DNA of 61,945 nt from Gemella sp. (GTDB lineage: Bacteria; Bacillota; Bacilli; Staphylococcales; Gemellaceae): contig JAUMWC010000008.1 of NCBI GenBank assembly GCA_030529855.1, positions 1-61,945 of the forward strand, read 5' to 3'. The first letter of the stretch is position 1, and each line of letters begins with the position of its first letter. A model generated the notes under the pieces. That model saw only the letters and a program-made list of their open reading frames with translations, did not search any database and was not told where the DNA came from. Below are positions 7,190 to 16,719 of the stretch, one piece after another. A program made the position numbers and the translations under genes.

Positions 7190-7579
7190 TTACAACTTAG
7201 GTGACTCTGGGGTAATTTCTCTAATTTCAAAATTTAAGTATTCTAATATTTCCGAATCTTCTAATGTGCTTAATTGTTCTACTGTTTTAAAGTAATCATA
7301 CCCATCAAATAAGTCTTGTTGATACTCTACACGGCAATAGTCTGCAAACTTTTCTTGTAACTCTATCAAATTTCTTCCATATGAGAAACCTTCAACTATA
7401 ACATCATCAACACCATTAAGATCATATGCTGCATAGTAAGTTGGTAGTGTTAATTTCCCATTTTCTTGCGTTGCCTTGACAACATCATTCATCTGTTCTT
7501 CTATTTTTGTTTCATAAATAAGTCTATTTTCTTCATCAAAAAGTTGAAATACTTCTATTTTTTTTACTTCTAATTTCAT
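7190..7579 (-). CDS. Conserved hypothetical protein, 129 residues
   Basis: The start at 7579 (MKLEVKKIEVFQLFDEEN) is chosen because AAGGGAGG lies just upstream; the frame is open further but without a site. The protein is acidic, soluble and mixed alpha/beta, with no signal peptide and no motif I recognise. It ends EIREITPESPKL. It is a single-gene unit downstream of ftsH, from which it is separated by the ftsH terminator. Function unknown. Confidence 0.6.
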   Translation of the reverse strand: MKLEVKKIEVFQLFDEENRLIYETKIEEQMNDVVKATQENGKLTLPTYYAAYDLNGVDDVIVEGFSYGRNLIELQEKFADYCRVEYQQDLFDGYDYFKTVEQLSTLEDSEILEYLNFEIREITPESPKL

Positions 7580-7655
7580 ATATCCTCCCTTAATTCTAAT
7601 ATATTTTAAGTTTTGCAATTAAATTTTATACTATCTATTCTTGATTGTCAATAAA

Positions 7656-7687
7656 AAATAAGAGGCACAGGCCTCTTATTTTTGGTC
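7656..7687 (-). terminator. Terminator of ftsH
   Basis: The arms AATAAGAGGC and GCCTCTTATT enclose ACAG, followed on the minus strand by TTTTTTATTG. The hairpin includes the ftsH stop codon. Confidence 0.88.
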
Positions 7688-9730
7688 TTTTTCTGTTGTG
7701 TTTTCTGATTCAGTTTCTTTCGATTCTTCTACTTTTTCAGTAGCTTCTGTTTCTTCAACTTCTTTTTCTGAATCTACAGCTTTTTCTGCTTCAGCTTCTG
7801 CTTTTTTAGCAGCTTCTTCTGCTTCTTTTTTAGCTAGTTCTTCATAGTGTTTTTTGTTTACTATTCTGTCTAGTTTTTCTGCTGTTTCTTCATCAAGTTC
7901 GTTTGGCATTTTACCGAATTCGTATAGTGATACGATTTCTTTTCTATCAATAGTTTCAACTTTGATAAGTGTTTCTGCGATTAGAATTAACTTCTCTCTG
8001 TTTTCTTCTATTAATTTAAGTACTGATTCGTAGTTTTCTTTTACGATTGTTCTTACTTCTGCATCAATTTCTTTTAATGTTTCTGGTGAGTAGTTACCAA
8101 TTGATGATAATTGACGTCCTGTGTATGGGTCGTTGTAAGGGAATTGTAAGTGTCCAATTCTTTCGCTCATACCGTATTCTGTAACCATTGCTCTTGCGAT
8201 AGCTGTTACTCTTTCTAGATCGTTGTGAGCTCCTGTTGAGATTTCTCCCATAAAGATTTCTTCTGCTGCACGTCCTCCTAGAAGCCCTGAGATTTTAGCT
8301 AGTAATTCAGTCTTAGTTCTGAAGTAAGTTTCTTCTTCTGGAATCATTAGGGCATAACCACCAGCGTCCCCACGAGGAATAATTGTTACTTTTTGTACCT
8401 TGTCTGCTGCATCTAATGCCATACCTACTACTGCGTGTCCCGCTTCGTGGTAAGCTACTAGTTTTTTCTCTCTTTCAGTGTAAACTCTAGATTTCTTAGC
8501 TGGTCCACCGATTACTCTGTCCATTGCTTCATCTAGGTCTGCTTTTTCAATCTTGTTTTTGTTTTCACGTGCTGCAAGTAATGCCGCTTCGTTTAGCACG
8601 TTAGCTAGGTCTGCCCCAGAGAATCCTGGAGTTTTTTCTGCTAAGGCTCTTAGTTCTACATCTTTTGCTAAAGGCTTGTTCTTAGCGTGAACTTTAAGAA
8701 TTTGCTCACGACCTTTAACGTCTGGTGTTGATACTTTGATTTGTCTATCAAAACGTCCTGGTCTTTTCAGAGCCGCATCTAGTACGTCTGCACGGTTAGT
8801 CGCAGCCATTACTATGATTCCTTTGTCTCCTTCGAATCCGTCCATTTCTACTAGTAATTGGTTAAGAGTTTGTTCACGTTCATCGTTTCCTCCACCAACT
8901 CCTGATCCACGCTTACGTCCTACTGCATCGATCTCATCGATGAAGATAATACATGGCGCTTCTTTTTTAGCTTCTTTGAATAGGTCACGTACACGACTTG
9001 CCCCAACCCCTACGAACATCTCTACGAAGTCCGAACCTGAGATTGAGAAGAATGGTACTTTGGCTTCTCCTGCTACTGCTTTAGCTAGTAATGTTTTCCC
9101 TGTACCTGGAGGTCCCTCAAGTAGAACCCCTTTAGGTATCTTCGCACCCATCTTAGTGAATTTACGGTGGTCTTTAAGGAATGATACCATCTCTGCTAAT
9201 TCTTGTTTTTCTTCGTCAGCTCCTGCTACGTCTTTGAATGTAACTTTGGCTTCGTCACCTTCTAATTTCTTAGCTTTTGATTTTTGGAAGTTCATCATCT
9301 TCCCTCCACCACCAGCTTGTTGGCTCATGAAGAAGAATAGTAATCCTATCATGATTAAGAATGGTAGTAGGTTAGCTAGGAATGACCAGATTACTCCAGT
9401 TTTTTCTGCTGGTTTAATCTCTAAGTTTCCAACTTGTTTTTCTTTGGCTTTGTTATAGAATGTTGACCAAATTTCTGAATCTCTTGTTGAGATGTTTGAT
9501 GTAAATGATTTGTCTGAGTCTGTGTACTTACCTTTAACTACGTATACGTCATCTGATTGTTGTACTGTTACATCTTTTACTTTATTTTCTTCTACACTTT
9601 GTACTAACTGTGAATAGTTAATCTTCTCTACTGCTGCTGGTAAGTCTCTTTGCCAGAATGAGAAAATCCCTATTGATAATAAAATCATAGCTAGTATGGC
9701 CAGAGTAGGTCTTTGTCTATTATTATTCAA
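7676..9730 (-). CDS. ftsH: ATP-dependent zinc metalloprotease FtsH
   Basis: FtsH is the membrane AAA+ protease that degrades misfolded membrane and regulatory proteins. The 684-residue protein has two N-terminal membrane helices (about residues 9-25 and 114-135), Walker A GPPGTGKT (206-213), Walker [12 protein letters not shown], the SRH region, and zinc motif HEAGH near 430. The last 60 residues are a highly charged Glu/Lys/Ala tail, longer than in many FtsH proteins. The gene is downstream of hpt, tilS and the S1-domain gene in the order seen in Bacillus. Confidence 0.98.
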   Translation of the reverse strand: MNNNRQRPTLAILAMILLSIGIFSFWQRDLPAAVEKINYSQLVQSVEENKVKDVTVQQSDDVYVVKGKYTDSDKSFTSNISTRDSEIWSTFYNKAKEKQVGNLEIKPAEKTGVIWSFLANLLPFLIMIGLLFFFMSQQAGGGGKMMNFQKSKAKKLEGDEAKVTFKDVAGADEEKQELAEMVSFLKDHRKFTKMGAKIPKGVLLEGPPGTGKTLLAKAVAGEAKVPFFSISGSDFVEMFVGVGASRVRDLFKEAKKEAPCIIFIDEIDAVGRKRGSGVGGGNDEREQTLNQLLVEMDGFEGDKGIIVMAATNRADVLDAALKRPGRFDRQIKVSTPDVKGREQILKVHAKNKPLAKDVELRALAEKTPGFSGADLANVLNEAALLAARENKNKIEKADLDEAMDRVIGGPAKKSRVYTEREKKLVAYHEAGHAVVGMALDAADKVQKVTIIPRGDAGGYALMIPEEETYFRTKTELLAKISGLLGGRAAEEIFMGEISTGAHNDLERVTAIARAMVTEYGMSERIGHLQFPYNDPYTGRQLSSIGNYSPETLKEIDAEVRTIVKENYESVLKLIEENREKLILIAETLIKVETIDRKEIVSLYEFGKMPNELDEETAEKLDRIVNKKHYEELAKKEAEEAAKKAEAEAEKAVDSEKEVEETEATEKVEESKETESENTTEKDQK

Positions 9731-9766
9731 TATCCTTGCCTCCTAAATTTTCCTACTTATGTTTTA

Positions 9767-10318
9767 TTAAGAGTACATCTCTTCTTTTAGGATTCCGATG
9801 TAAGGTAGGTTACGGTATCTTTCTGCGTAGTCTAGCCCAAATCCTACTAAGAATTCGTTTGGAGAAATTACTCCTACATACTTAGCTTTTACATCTACTA
9901 CCCTAGCTTCTGGTTTGTCTACAAGTGTTGCTACTTCTACTGACTTAACTCCGCGTTCTGTTAGGTGGCCTAGTAGGTGTTTGATTGTTCTTCCTGTATC
10001 TACGATATCTTCTACGATTATTACGTCTCTACCGTGTAAGTCCATTGTTACGTCTTTTCTAAGAATTAATTTTCCTGTTGATTCTGTTCCACCGTGGTAT
10101 GATGCTACATCAATAAAATCAATAATGATGTGTCTGTTAATGTGTTTGATTAACTCTGCACTAAATGGAAGTCCTCCTTTTAGTGTACATACTAACACAG
10201 GATCTTTTTCAGAATCTTTGTAGTCTTCTTCTATTCTTGCAGCTATTTTTTTACTAGCTTCTACAATATCTTCATGACTAAAAAATATTTCTTTAATTTC
10301 GTTATGTAAGTTTCCCAT
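9767..10318 (-). CDS. hpt: Hypoxanthine-guanine phosphoribosyltransferase
   Basis: This purine-salvage enzyme converts hypoxanthine or guanine to IMP or GMP with PRPP. The 183-residue protein has the PRPP-binding motif VIIVEDIVDTGRTI, the base-binding region VGFGLDY and the flexible-loop residues SYHGG. It sits 4 bases after tilS and 36 bases before ftsH, so the three form one operon. Confidence 0.96.
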   Translation of the reverse strand: MGNLHNEIKEIFFSHEDIVEASKKIAARIEEDYKDSEKDPVLVCTLKGGLPFSAELIKHINRHIIIDFIDVASYHGGTESTGKLILRKDVTMDLHGRDVIIVEDIVDTGRTIKHLLGHLTERGVKSVEVATLVDKPEARVVDVKAKYVGVISPNEFLVGFGLDYAERYRNLPYIGILKEEMYS

Positions 10319-10322
10319 TGTT

Positions 10323-11639
10323 TTATCCTCTCAATATTTTTATATAGTAGTCATATTTCTTTGTTTTACTTACCTTGTTACCTAGACCTAAGACTGCTTT
10401 TATATTGCCATCTTTATCTTCTATTACTGGTAACAGGTTTCTCTTTGATTTTTCTATCTTGTAATCTATAAATAGCCTCGATAGTTTTTTGCTTATAAGC
10501 CCTCTTTGAATTCTATCTCCCTCGCGTTTAGTTCTAATCACTAAAGGAAAGTCGGCTTCGTTAAAACCATATTCAGCTTCTTGATTATCTGTAGATAGTC
10601 CTATCTGATAGATTGTAAAATCATAAATATTTTCTAGATTTTCTTTATCTATGACTATCTTATCATTATAACATTTTTTTTGAATTTTAGATATATATAT
10701 ACTTTGATATTCTTTGATTATTTTTATGTCTTCTTTTAAATCTAAACTTAGGTTGTTAGTAGCCTGGTTTATTTTGTTTATAGCTGTTTTTATAGCTCCC
10801 CTTGTTACCCTGTATTGACCTAAATTTTCGTTCAAAATTTTGTTTATATAGAAGTTTTTCTCTAAGTCGCTGAAGTTAAAGTAGTCTTCTATATTGATAG
10901 TAACTTTGTCTGGCTCTATTTTTAGGTCTATAGCCGCTAATTTTTTCTCAAAAGTTTCTTTTGCATAGTCTTGCAGTTCTTTGTAGTGCTGGGCAAATTC
11001 TACCATATTGTCTTCAGCTGAAGGGTTTATCTGGTTGAAGTTAGGTACTAGTTCTTGTCTTATGTAATTTCTTGTATATTTGGTATCAAAATTAGTAAGG
11101 TCTTGTCTGTATTCTAACTTATTTTCTTTGGCATAGCTTTCTATTTCTTGCTTGCTTAAGCTTAGCATAGGTCTCAGCAAGATGAAGTTTTGCCTTGCTA
11201 CTTTTTCGGCTATATCTAGTTGGTGATTTACATTTCTTGATGAGAGTATTCTCATCAGAATGTTTTCTACGTTATCGTTTTTGTGGTGACCTGTCAGCAC
11301 TAGCTTTATATCTGATTGTTTGGCGAATTCTTCGAAGGCTTTGTACCTTGCTTCTCTTGCCAACATTTCCTGGGAAATATGCTGAGAATTTTGCACTTCA
11401 TTAAGGTTCAGGTCTTTTTTATAAAATTTTAGACCGTGACTTGCTGCTAAGTTTTGAGCAAAGACTGCTTCTTCTTCTGACTCTTCTCTAAAGCCGTGGT
11501 TTACGTGAAATATTACTAGTTCTTTATAAGTGTCCTTGTAGTCTGTTAGAAGCAGGTTTAGCAGAACTATAGAATCTACTCCTGTTGATAGGGTTAGGGC
11601 TAGTTTGTCTTCTTTTTTCCATAGAATATTAATCTTCAT
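10323..11639 (-). CDS. tilS: tRNA(Ile)-lysidine synthase TilS
   Basis: TilS attaches lysine to C34 of the CAU-anticodon tRNA-Ile so that it reads AUA. The 438-residue protein has the N-terminal PP-loop ATPase motif STGVDS (canonical SGGVDS; the Thr form is also found in staphylococci), FHVNHGFREES, LTGHHKNDNVENILMR, and a C-terminal TilS domain (IRTKREGDRIQRG). Its 5' end overlaps the S1-domain gene by 11 bases. AUA codons are frequent in this AT-rich genome, so the gene should be essential. Confidence 0.95.
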   Translation of the reverse strand: MKINILWKKEDKLALTLSTGVDSIVLLNLLLTDYKDTYKELVIFHVNHGFREESEEEAVFAQNLAASHGLKFYKKDLNLNEVQNSQHISQEMLAREARYKAFEEFAKQSDIKLVLTGHHKNDNVENILMRILSSRNVNHQLDIAEKVARQNFILLRPMLSLSKQEIESYAKENKLEYRQDLTNFDTKYTRNYIRQELVPNFNQINPSAEDNMVEFAQHYKELQDYAKETFEKKLAAIDLKIEPDKVTINIEDYFNFSDLEKNFYINKILNENLGQYRVTRGAIKTAINKINQATNNLSLDLKEDIKIIKEYQSIYISKIQKKCYNDKIVIDKENLENIYDFTIYQIGLSTDNQEAEYGFNEADFPLVIRTKREGDRIQRGLISKKLSRLFIDYKIEKSKRNLLPVIEDKDGNIKAVLGLGNKVSKTKKYDYYIKILRG

Positions 11640-12261
11640 CTAGGTAACCCTGCTCTCTTACTCTTTTTACTAGCTCATCAAATTTCTTAGAATTTTCTTC
11701 GTATGATTTTGTCAGATTTTCCATAAAATTCTCTGGCAAGTCTAGTAGTACTTTTTTCTCTTCTTCTTTTTTAGCTTTTTCTTCTGCTAGTTTTTTTATT
11801 GAATTTTTCTTTTGCACAGAAATCTTCATTGAACCAAAGGTTTTTAGTTTCTTTAAATCTTCTAATTTTACTGATTTTGGCTCATCTTCTTTAGGTTCTT
11901 CTTTTTTCTGAGCTGCTTTTGATTCTTTTGCTTTTTTATTAATTTTTTCTTTATCTACAGCTTGTTTTTTCTTGTTTTTCTTATTTTTGTCTGCTGATTT
12001 TTTTTCTGTTTTCTTTTCTTGTTTTGGAGCTGTTTCTTCCGCTTCCTTTTGAGTTAGTACATAGTAGTCTTTCTTTTTAGAAGACACCGTAGCACTTAGG
12101 TTATATCCTTCTGAAAAAATTTCACTTAGTTTTTTCTTCTTACCTACGTGCATATTTTGTTTGGGAAGGAAGGCTTTTACTCCGTTTATATCTAGCGTAA
12201 GTCCTTGGTTATCTACTTTTGTAACCTTTGCTTCTACTAATTGTCCTTTTGTTAATTCCAT
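11629..12261 (-). CDS. S1 RNA-binding domain protein (YabR-like)
   Basis: The 210-residue protein has an N-terminal S1 domain (KGQLVEAKVTKVDNQGLTLD, then AFLPKQNMHVG), a long Lys/Glu-rich central region (about residues 75-140), and a C-terminal segment (LPENFMENLTKSYEENSKKF). Its position before tilS matches yabR in Bacillus, but the basic/acidic extension is longer. It probably binds RNA on or near ribosomes; the precise role is not known. Confidence 0.85.
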   Translation of the reverse strand: MELTKGQLVEAKVTKVDNQGLTLDINGVKAFLPKQNMHVGKKKKLSEIFSEGYNLSATVSSKKKDYYVLTQKEAEETAPKQEKKTEKKSADKNKKNKKKQAVDKEKINKKAKESKAAQKKEEPKEDEPKSVKLEDLKKLKTFGSMKISVQKKNSIKKLAEEKAKKEEEKKVLLDLPENFMENLTKSYEENSKKFDELVKRVREQGYLDED

Positions 12262-12313
12262 AATTTCACCACCTAAAAATTATTTCTATTATACCATATT
12301 GCTTAAGCTTAGT

Positions 12314-12343
12314 AAAAAATAGCTAGAGAATTTCTCTAGCTAT
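12314..12343 (-). terminator. Terminator of the hexosaminidase gene
   Basis: AATAGCTAGAGAA and TTCTCTAGCTATT form a 13-bp stem, followed on the minus strand by TTTTTTACT. Confidence 0.88.
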
Positions 12344-12351
12344 TATATCTA

Positions 12352-15300
12352 TTACTTTTCTTTTCTTCTTACTAATAAACCTGCTGCAAACAAGACACTT
12401 ACTAAACCAATAGGTAAAGTTGTCGAGTAATTTGTCAAACCTGCTGAAGTTTTAGGTAATACTCTATCACCTTTTTTAGAAACTTGTTTCCATTCTGGAT
12501 AATTTTGTTTTACTTTTTCTGTCTGAAATCTCACTTTCGATGTTTCTATTGTTATTTCTGACTTAGCTCCTTGTACTAACCCTTCTCCTTTTTTGCTTTC
12601 GATAACAATTTCTGGTTTTTCTGCTGTTAGGTTTAGCAGTTTCCACTCTGGATAACTTGGTTTAGCTTCTTGTACTAACCCTTCTCCTTTTTTGCTTTCG
12701 ATAGTAATTTCTGGTTTTTCTGCTGTTAGGTTTAGTAGCTTCCATTCTGGATAACTTGGTTTAGCTTCTTGTACTAATCCTTCTCCTTTTTTGCTTTCGA
12801 TAGTAATTTCTGGTTTTTCTGCCGTTAGGTTTAATAGCTTCCACTCTGGATAACTTGGTTTAGCTTCTTGTACTAACCCTTCTCCCTTTTTACTTTCAAT
12901 AACAATTTCTGGTTTCACTTCTTCTATCAGTGAGCTTCCTTTTGATATTTCTATTGTTATTTCTGGTTTCACTTCTTGTACTAACCCTTCTCCCTTTTTA
13001 CTTTCAATAACAATTTCTGGTTTCACTTTTTCTGTCAGTGAGCTTCCTTTTGATGTTTCTATTGTTATTTCTGGTTTAGCTTCTTGTACTAGTCCTTCTC
13101 CTTTTTTACTTTCGATAACAATTTCTGGTTTTGTTTCTTCTGTTGGATAGTCACTAGGGATTTCTTGTTCTATTTTTATTAGTTTAGCAGATGCTTGTTC
13201 TAGTTTTTCTACATATTCATCTACTTTTGCTTGATCTAAAATTGTTAGATTTTCATCAATTTGTGATAAAATCTCTGCCAATTCACCTTTGTTTGGTTCC
13301 CAGTAATTTTCTAAGTCTGTAGGAAGATTTGCTTTTAGTTCATCTAGTTTTGTGTAATCTGCTTTTTTGTATTCTAGATTTTTTATAAGTTCCGTTAAAT
13401 CAGATAGTTTTTTGTTTATTTCTTCTTGTTTATCTGCACCCTCGTACCAATTTATAGAATTTAACAGTTCTTCTATTTTTACCAGACTTTCTTCTGTATA
13501 AACTGTTTTATCTATAGTTTTCGCTTCTTCCACCTTGTTTTTTAGGTCTGTATTGTCAGCTGGGAAGTAGGCTGCATTGGTTTTAGCGAATAATTTTGCC
13601 ATTTCTTGGAATTTTTCGTACTCAAATGTTGCGCTCGGCGTATCTGCCCAGATTGCTAGGATACTTCCAATTGTATCAATAAGACCATCTGCGTTACCAG
13701 CTACTTGTTTATATGGTGTTTCTGCTATATTTTTTAAACTATTTACATAGTTGTAATTCCCTGCATCATTGTTACCTATGATATTGTACCACTTGTCATT
13801 TGTGTTGATGATTTTGTGTCCTTTTTCTTCAAGAAGGGACGCTTTTGCAGGATAGTAACCCCACCAACCACTCGTCCAGTAAGATAATAGTATGTCCTTA
13901 TCAAATGTTCCTAAATCCGTTCTGTTATCGTAGTAGACTCCATCACTAAACGCCATAGGTCTTAGCCCTTTTTCTTTGATAAAGGCAGCTAGATCATTAG
14001 CGTAGGCAATAAATTCATCGTATAGCCCGTCTGATTGTAGGTATTCAAAACCTCTGGCATTTGTTGCATCGTTGGCATATTCATCAAGTCCTATATTAAA
14101 TATTTCTGCTTTATCAGCAAAGTAGGTTACATATTTTTTAACTAGATTTTTTGTGAATTCTACTGCTGTTTGATTTGTTAAATCAACAGTTCCTTTTGAT
14201 AATATTTGAGAGTACTGTTCATAGTATTCTGGATATTGAATACCCAAATTATACATAGCATTGATCAAAGCAGTCATGTGCCCAGGGCTATTTATTGTCG
14301 GAATTAGCCCTATGTTTTTTGATTTTGCATAAGCTGATATTTCATCAAGCTCTGCTTGTGTTAGGTAGTTACCATTAGGGTCATTGTAGTATTGTGTATT
14401 CCCTAGTCTAATGGCTTCTTTTACTTGATCACTTGAGTAAGTAATGCCACCTGCAGTGATTTCCATATCATCTAGTAAAAATCTAAATCCGTCATTCCCT
14501 AGAAGTAAGTGCAGGTCTGTAAATCCTAAAGCACTTATCTCATCAACAATCTTTTTGATAGTATCTTTGTCAAAGTATTTTCTTCCTGCATCTAGTGAGA
14601 ATACCCTTAAATCACGTAAATCAATAGGTGCCTCTTTTCCTAATAATCTCTGGATTTGTCTTACATATTCTTCAACTTTTTCTTGCTCATTTCTTGTTTT
14701 ATCCCACACTATTGTGTCTAATATTTTTTGTGCTTCTACTTTTTTGTCAGGGTTTTGGTCTAGAATCTTCACTAAATCATTTAGTTTTTTGTAATCAGCC
14801 TTGAAGTATTCTCCATTTCTATTAGCAAAGGTTTCAGCCAATTCTTTAACCAACTCTTCTCTATATTCATTAGCTGGATTATCAGCCCATACCGCAAGCA
14901 TTGCTCCTAGTACTGGGATTTCTCCTTTTTCTGCTCCTTGCAATTTATCATAAGCACTTCTTCCTATACCACCTTTTCCTTGGTCTAAGTTATACCAACC
15001 ACTGTTAGCATTATCTCTGCCAATAATGTAGTACCAGTCATCGTTTGTATTGATAATATCGTGACCTTTTTCTTTAAGAAGTTTTGGATTTGCAACTACA
15101 TATTGAGCCGTTTCTCCAGCCTCTTCAACAGGGAAACCAAGCGTCCAGTAAGATACAATAATATCCTTATCAAATGTTCCTTGATCTACAACATTTGCGT
15201 GATATATCCCGTCGTTAAACGCCATAGGTCTTAGTCCGTGTTTTTTCACAATAGCAGCTAAGTCATTAGCATAGTTTACAAACTTGTTATATTCTCCTTT

Positions 15301-16335
15301 TTCTTGAAGAATTTTAAATCCTAATTTTGGTCTTGTTGAGTCGTTGGCATACTCATCTAATCCAATATTGAATATTTCTGATTTATCAGCGAAGTAAGCA
15401 GCATACTTGTCAACAAGCGCCTTTGTTATTCCTACTGCTTGTTCATTATTTAGATCTACTGTTCCTGCCGATTCTTTTCCGTTGTTAGTGAAGGCTGCAT
15501 TGGCTACTCCTAATTCACCAATAGCCGATAGGATAGCATTCATATGCCCAGGAGAATTGATTGTCGCTATAAATCTAAGATTTTTAGACTCTGCGTGGGC
15601 TGTTATGTCATCCATTTCTGATTGTGTAAGTACTGCTCCATCTACACCTGTATAATTTTGTGATGCTTCATACTTTCTATTACCATTTTTAATAGCTTCT
15701 TTAACTGCATCACTTTCATATGTTTGTCCATTTACTTCTAGACTCATATCATCTAGTAAAAATCTAAGTCCATTGTTTCCTACTAATAAGTGAAAATCTG
15801 TATATCCCAAATCTGCCACATTAGTAATAGTAGTTTTTAAAGATTCTGGCGTGAAATATTTACGCCCCGCATCAAGAGAGAATACCATCATAGGCTTTGT
15901 AGCCTCTTCTTGGTGTAGTTCTTCTTCTGTAGGAGCTGCATTTCTTGCACTTGCTTCCGGAGTAACTACAGCCTCTTCTCCTATTTTCACTTCTTCTACA
16001 GTTACTTCTTGTGTTTTTTCCTCTTTAGTAGCCTCACTTGTTTCTACTGAAGCTCCCTCCTCTGCTACTTCTAAGACAACTGGCTGAATCACTTCATTTT
16101 TTACAACTTCTTTAGGTACATCTAAATTTTCTAAAGGTAATTTACTTGTAGAAATTGTTTCTACCGCGGAAACTTCCGTTAACTTAGCGTTCACATCTTT
16201 CAATTCGCTAGCATTCACCTGTTTACTATCTACTCCTAATAATGCAAAAAAACCCAATAAAGTAGAAACAGTCCCTACACTATACTTACGAATCGAGAAA
16301 GTTTGCTTATAATCTGTAATTCTTCTATTAAACAT
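12352..16335 (-). CDS. strH: Cell-wall-anchored tandem-GH20 beta-N-acetylhexosaminidase (StrH-like)
   Basis: This 1327-residue surface enzyme removes terminal beta-linked GlcNAc from host N-glycans. It has a YSIRK signal (FSIRKYSVGTVSTLLGFFAL), then two GH20 catalytic domains (roughly residues 145-520 and 575-950), each with the Asp-Glu pair in FNIGLDEYAND. Helical linkers follow each domain, then a repeat region (about 1085-1285) and a sorting signal. The sorting motif reads LPKTS rather than LPXTG, followed by a hydrophobic helix and RRKEK. Pneumococcal StrH has the same overall plan. A cre-like site and a shared palindrome upstream suggest catabolite and GlcNAc control. Confidence 0.95.
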   Translation of the reverse strand: MFNRRITDYKQTFSIRKYSVGTVSTLLGFFALLGVDSKQVNASELKDVNAKLTEVSAVETISTSKLPLENLDVPKEVVKNEVIQPVVLEVAEEGASVETSEATKEEKTQEVTVEEVKIGEEAVVTPEASARNAAPTEEELHQEEATKPMMVFSLDAGRKYFTPESLKTTITNVADLGYTDFHLLVGNNGLRFLLDDMSLEVNGQTYESDAVKEAIKNGNRKYEASQNYTGVDGAVLTQSEMDDITAHAESKNLRFIATINSPGHMNAILSAIGELGVANAAFTNNGKESAGTVDLNNEQAVGITKALVDKYAAYFADKSEIFNIGLDEYANDSTRPKLGFKILQEKGEYNKFVNYANDLAAIVKKHGLRPMAFNDGIYHANVVDQGTFDKDIIVSYWTLGFPVEEAGETAQYVVANPKLLKEKGHDIINTNDDWYYIIGRDNANSGWYNLDQGKGGIGRSAYDKLQGAEKGEIPVLGAMLAVWADNPANEYREELVKELAETFANRNGEYFKADYKKLNDLVKILDQNPDKKVEAQKILDTIVWDKTRNEQEKVEEYVRQIQRLLGKEAPIDLRDLRVFSLDAGRKYFDKDTIKKIVDEISALGFTDLHLLLGNDGFRFLLDDMEITAGGITYSSDQVKEAIRLGNTQYYNDPNGNYLTQAELDEISAYAKSKNIGLIPTINSPGHMTALINAMYNLGIQYPEYYEQYSQILSKGTVDLTNQTAVEFTKNLVKKYVTYFADKAEIFNIGLDEYANDATNARGFEYLQSDGLYDEFIAYANDLAAFIKEKGLRPMAFSDGVYYDNRTDLGTFDKDILLSYWTSGWWGYYPAKASLLEEKGHKIINTNDKWYNIIGNNDAGNYNYVNSLKNIAETPYKQVAGNADGLIDTIGSILAIWADTPSATFEYEKFQEMAKLFAKTNAAYFPADNTDLKNKVEEAKTIDKTVYTEESLVKIEELLNSINWYEGADKQEEINKKLSDLTELIKNLEYKKADYTKLDELKANLPTDLENYWEPNKGELAEILSQIDENLTILDQAKVDEYVEKLEQASAKLIKIEQEIPSDYPTEETKPEIVIESKKGEGLVQEAKPEITIETSKGSSLTEKVKPEIVIESKKGEGLVQEVKPEITIEISKGSSLIEEVKPEIVIESKKGEGLVQEAKPSYPEWKLLNLTAEKPEITIESKKGEGLVQEAKPSYPEWKLLNLTAEKPEITIESKKGEGLVQEAKPSYPEWKLLNLTAEKPEIVIESKKGEGLVQGAKSEITIETSKVRFQTEKVKQNYPEWKQVSKKGDRVLPKTSAGLTNYSTTLPIGLVSVLFAAGLLVRRKEK
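12580..13110 (-). repeat. Tandem repeats in the wall-proximal part of StrH
   Basis: Units of the type KPEIVIESKKGEGLVQEAK recur. Three of them include PSYPEWKLLNLTAE with an exact 99-bp period (for example GTACTA at 12672 and 12771). Others alternate with an ITIETSKGSSLTEKV unit. The near-identity of the DNA copies indicates recent expansion. Confidence 0.85.
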
Positions 16336-16390
16336 TGTTTTATCTCCTTAAATTTTATTTTATACTTCTCATGAAAGAGCTTACCATAAA

Positions 16391-16432
16391 ATGTAAGCGT
16401 TAGTCAATAGAAAGTTATTTAAAGTGTTAAAT
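16391..16432 (-). promoter_or_regulatory. strH promoter region: cre-like site and ATTTAA-N4-TTAAAT element
   Basis: TGTAAGCGTTAG (16392-16403) resembles the CcpA cre consensus and overlaps a minus-strand -35 (TTGACT, 16407-16402). The palindrome ATTTAAAGTGTTAAAT (16417-16432) lies just upstream of the -35. The same element occurs near nagE and nagA. Confidence 0.5.
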
Positions 16433-16574
16433 TTTAAAATTTATTACTTAATTATCTTCAGATTTTGTTACCATAGCTCGCCTTAAATCAGCTATTTGCA
16501 GTTATTTCAATAATATTACGTCTATTTTTACAAATAAACTCTCATAATATCAAGTTTGATGTAAAATAAATAAA

Positions 16575-16654
16575 ATTTAACACATTATTTTAAAGAAAAC
16601 CCTTGCATTTTGTTTTGTAATGGTATACAATATCAGTGTAAGGGTATTACAAAA
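16575..16654 (+). promoter_or_regulatory. nagE promoter with shared element and inverted repeat
   Basis: TTGCAT (16603-16608) and TACAAT (16626-16631) have a 17-base spacer. ATTTAACACATTATTT (16575-16590) upstream is the shared element. Perfect 9-bp arms TTTTGTAAT (16613-16621) and ATTACAAAA (16646-16654) flank the -10 and may be an operator of the nearby GntR regulator (inference). Confidence 0.6.
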
Positions 16655-16719
16655 ATATCAAAATAAATCATAGCATTTATTATAAAATAAAAATTTAATA
16701 TAAAAGGAGGATAATTTCT

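Noticed and set aside
8565-8580. CACGTG near 8568 as parS
   Set aside because: Only the CACGTG core matches; the flanks do not fit the consensus.
8736-9458. 240-codon frame opposite ftsH
   Set aside because: It is a mirror frame of the strongly conserved ftsH ATPase region, with no ribosome-binding site.
12580-13110. CRISPR-like regular repeats
   Set aside because: The 99-bp period is in frame within StrH and encodes protein repeats; there are no unique spacers.
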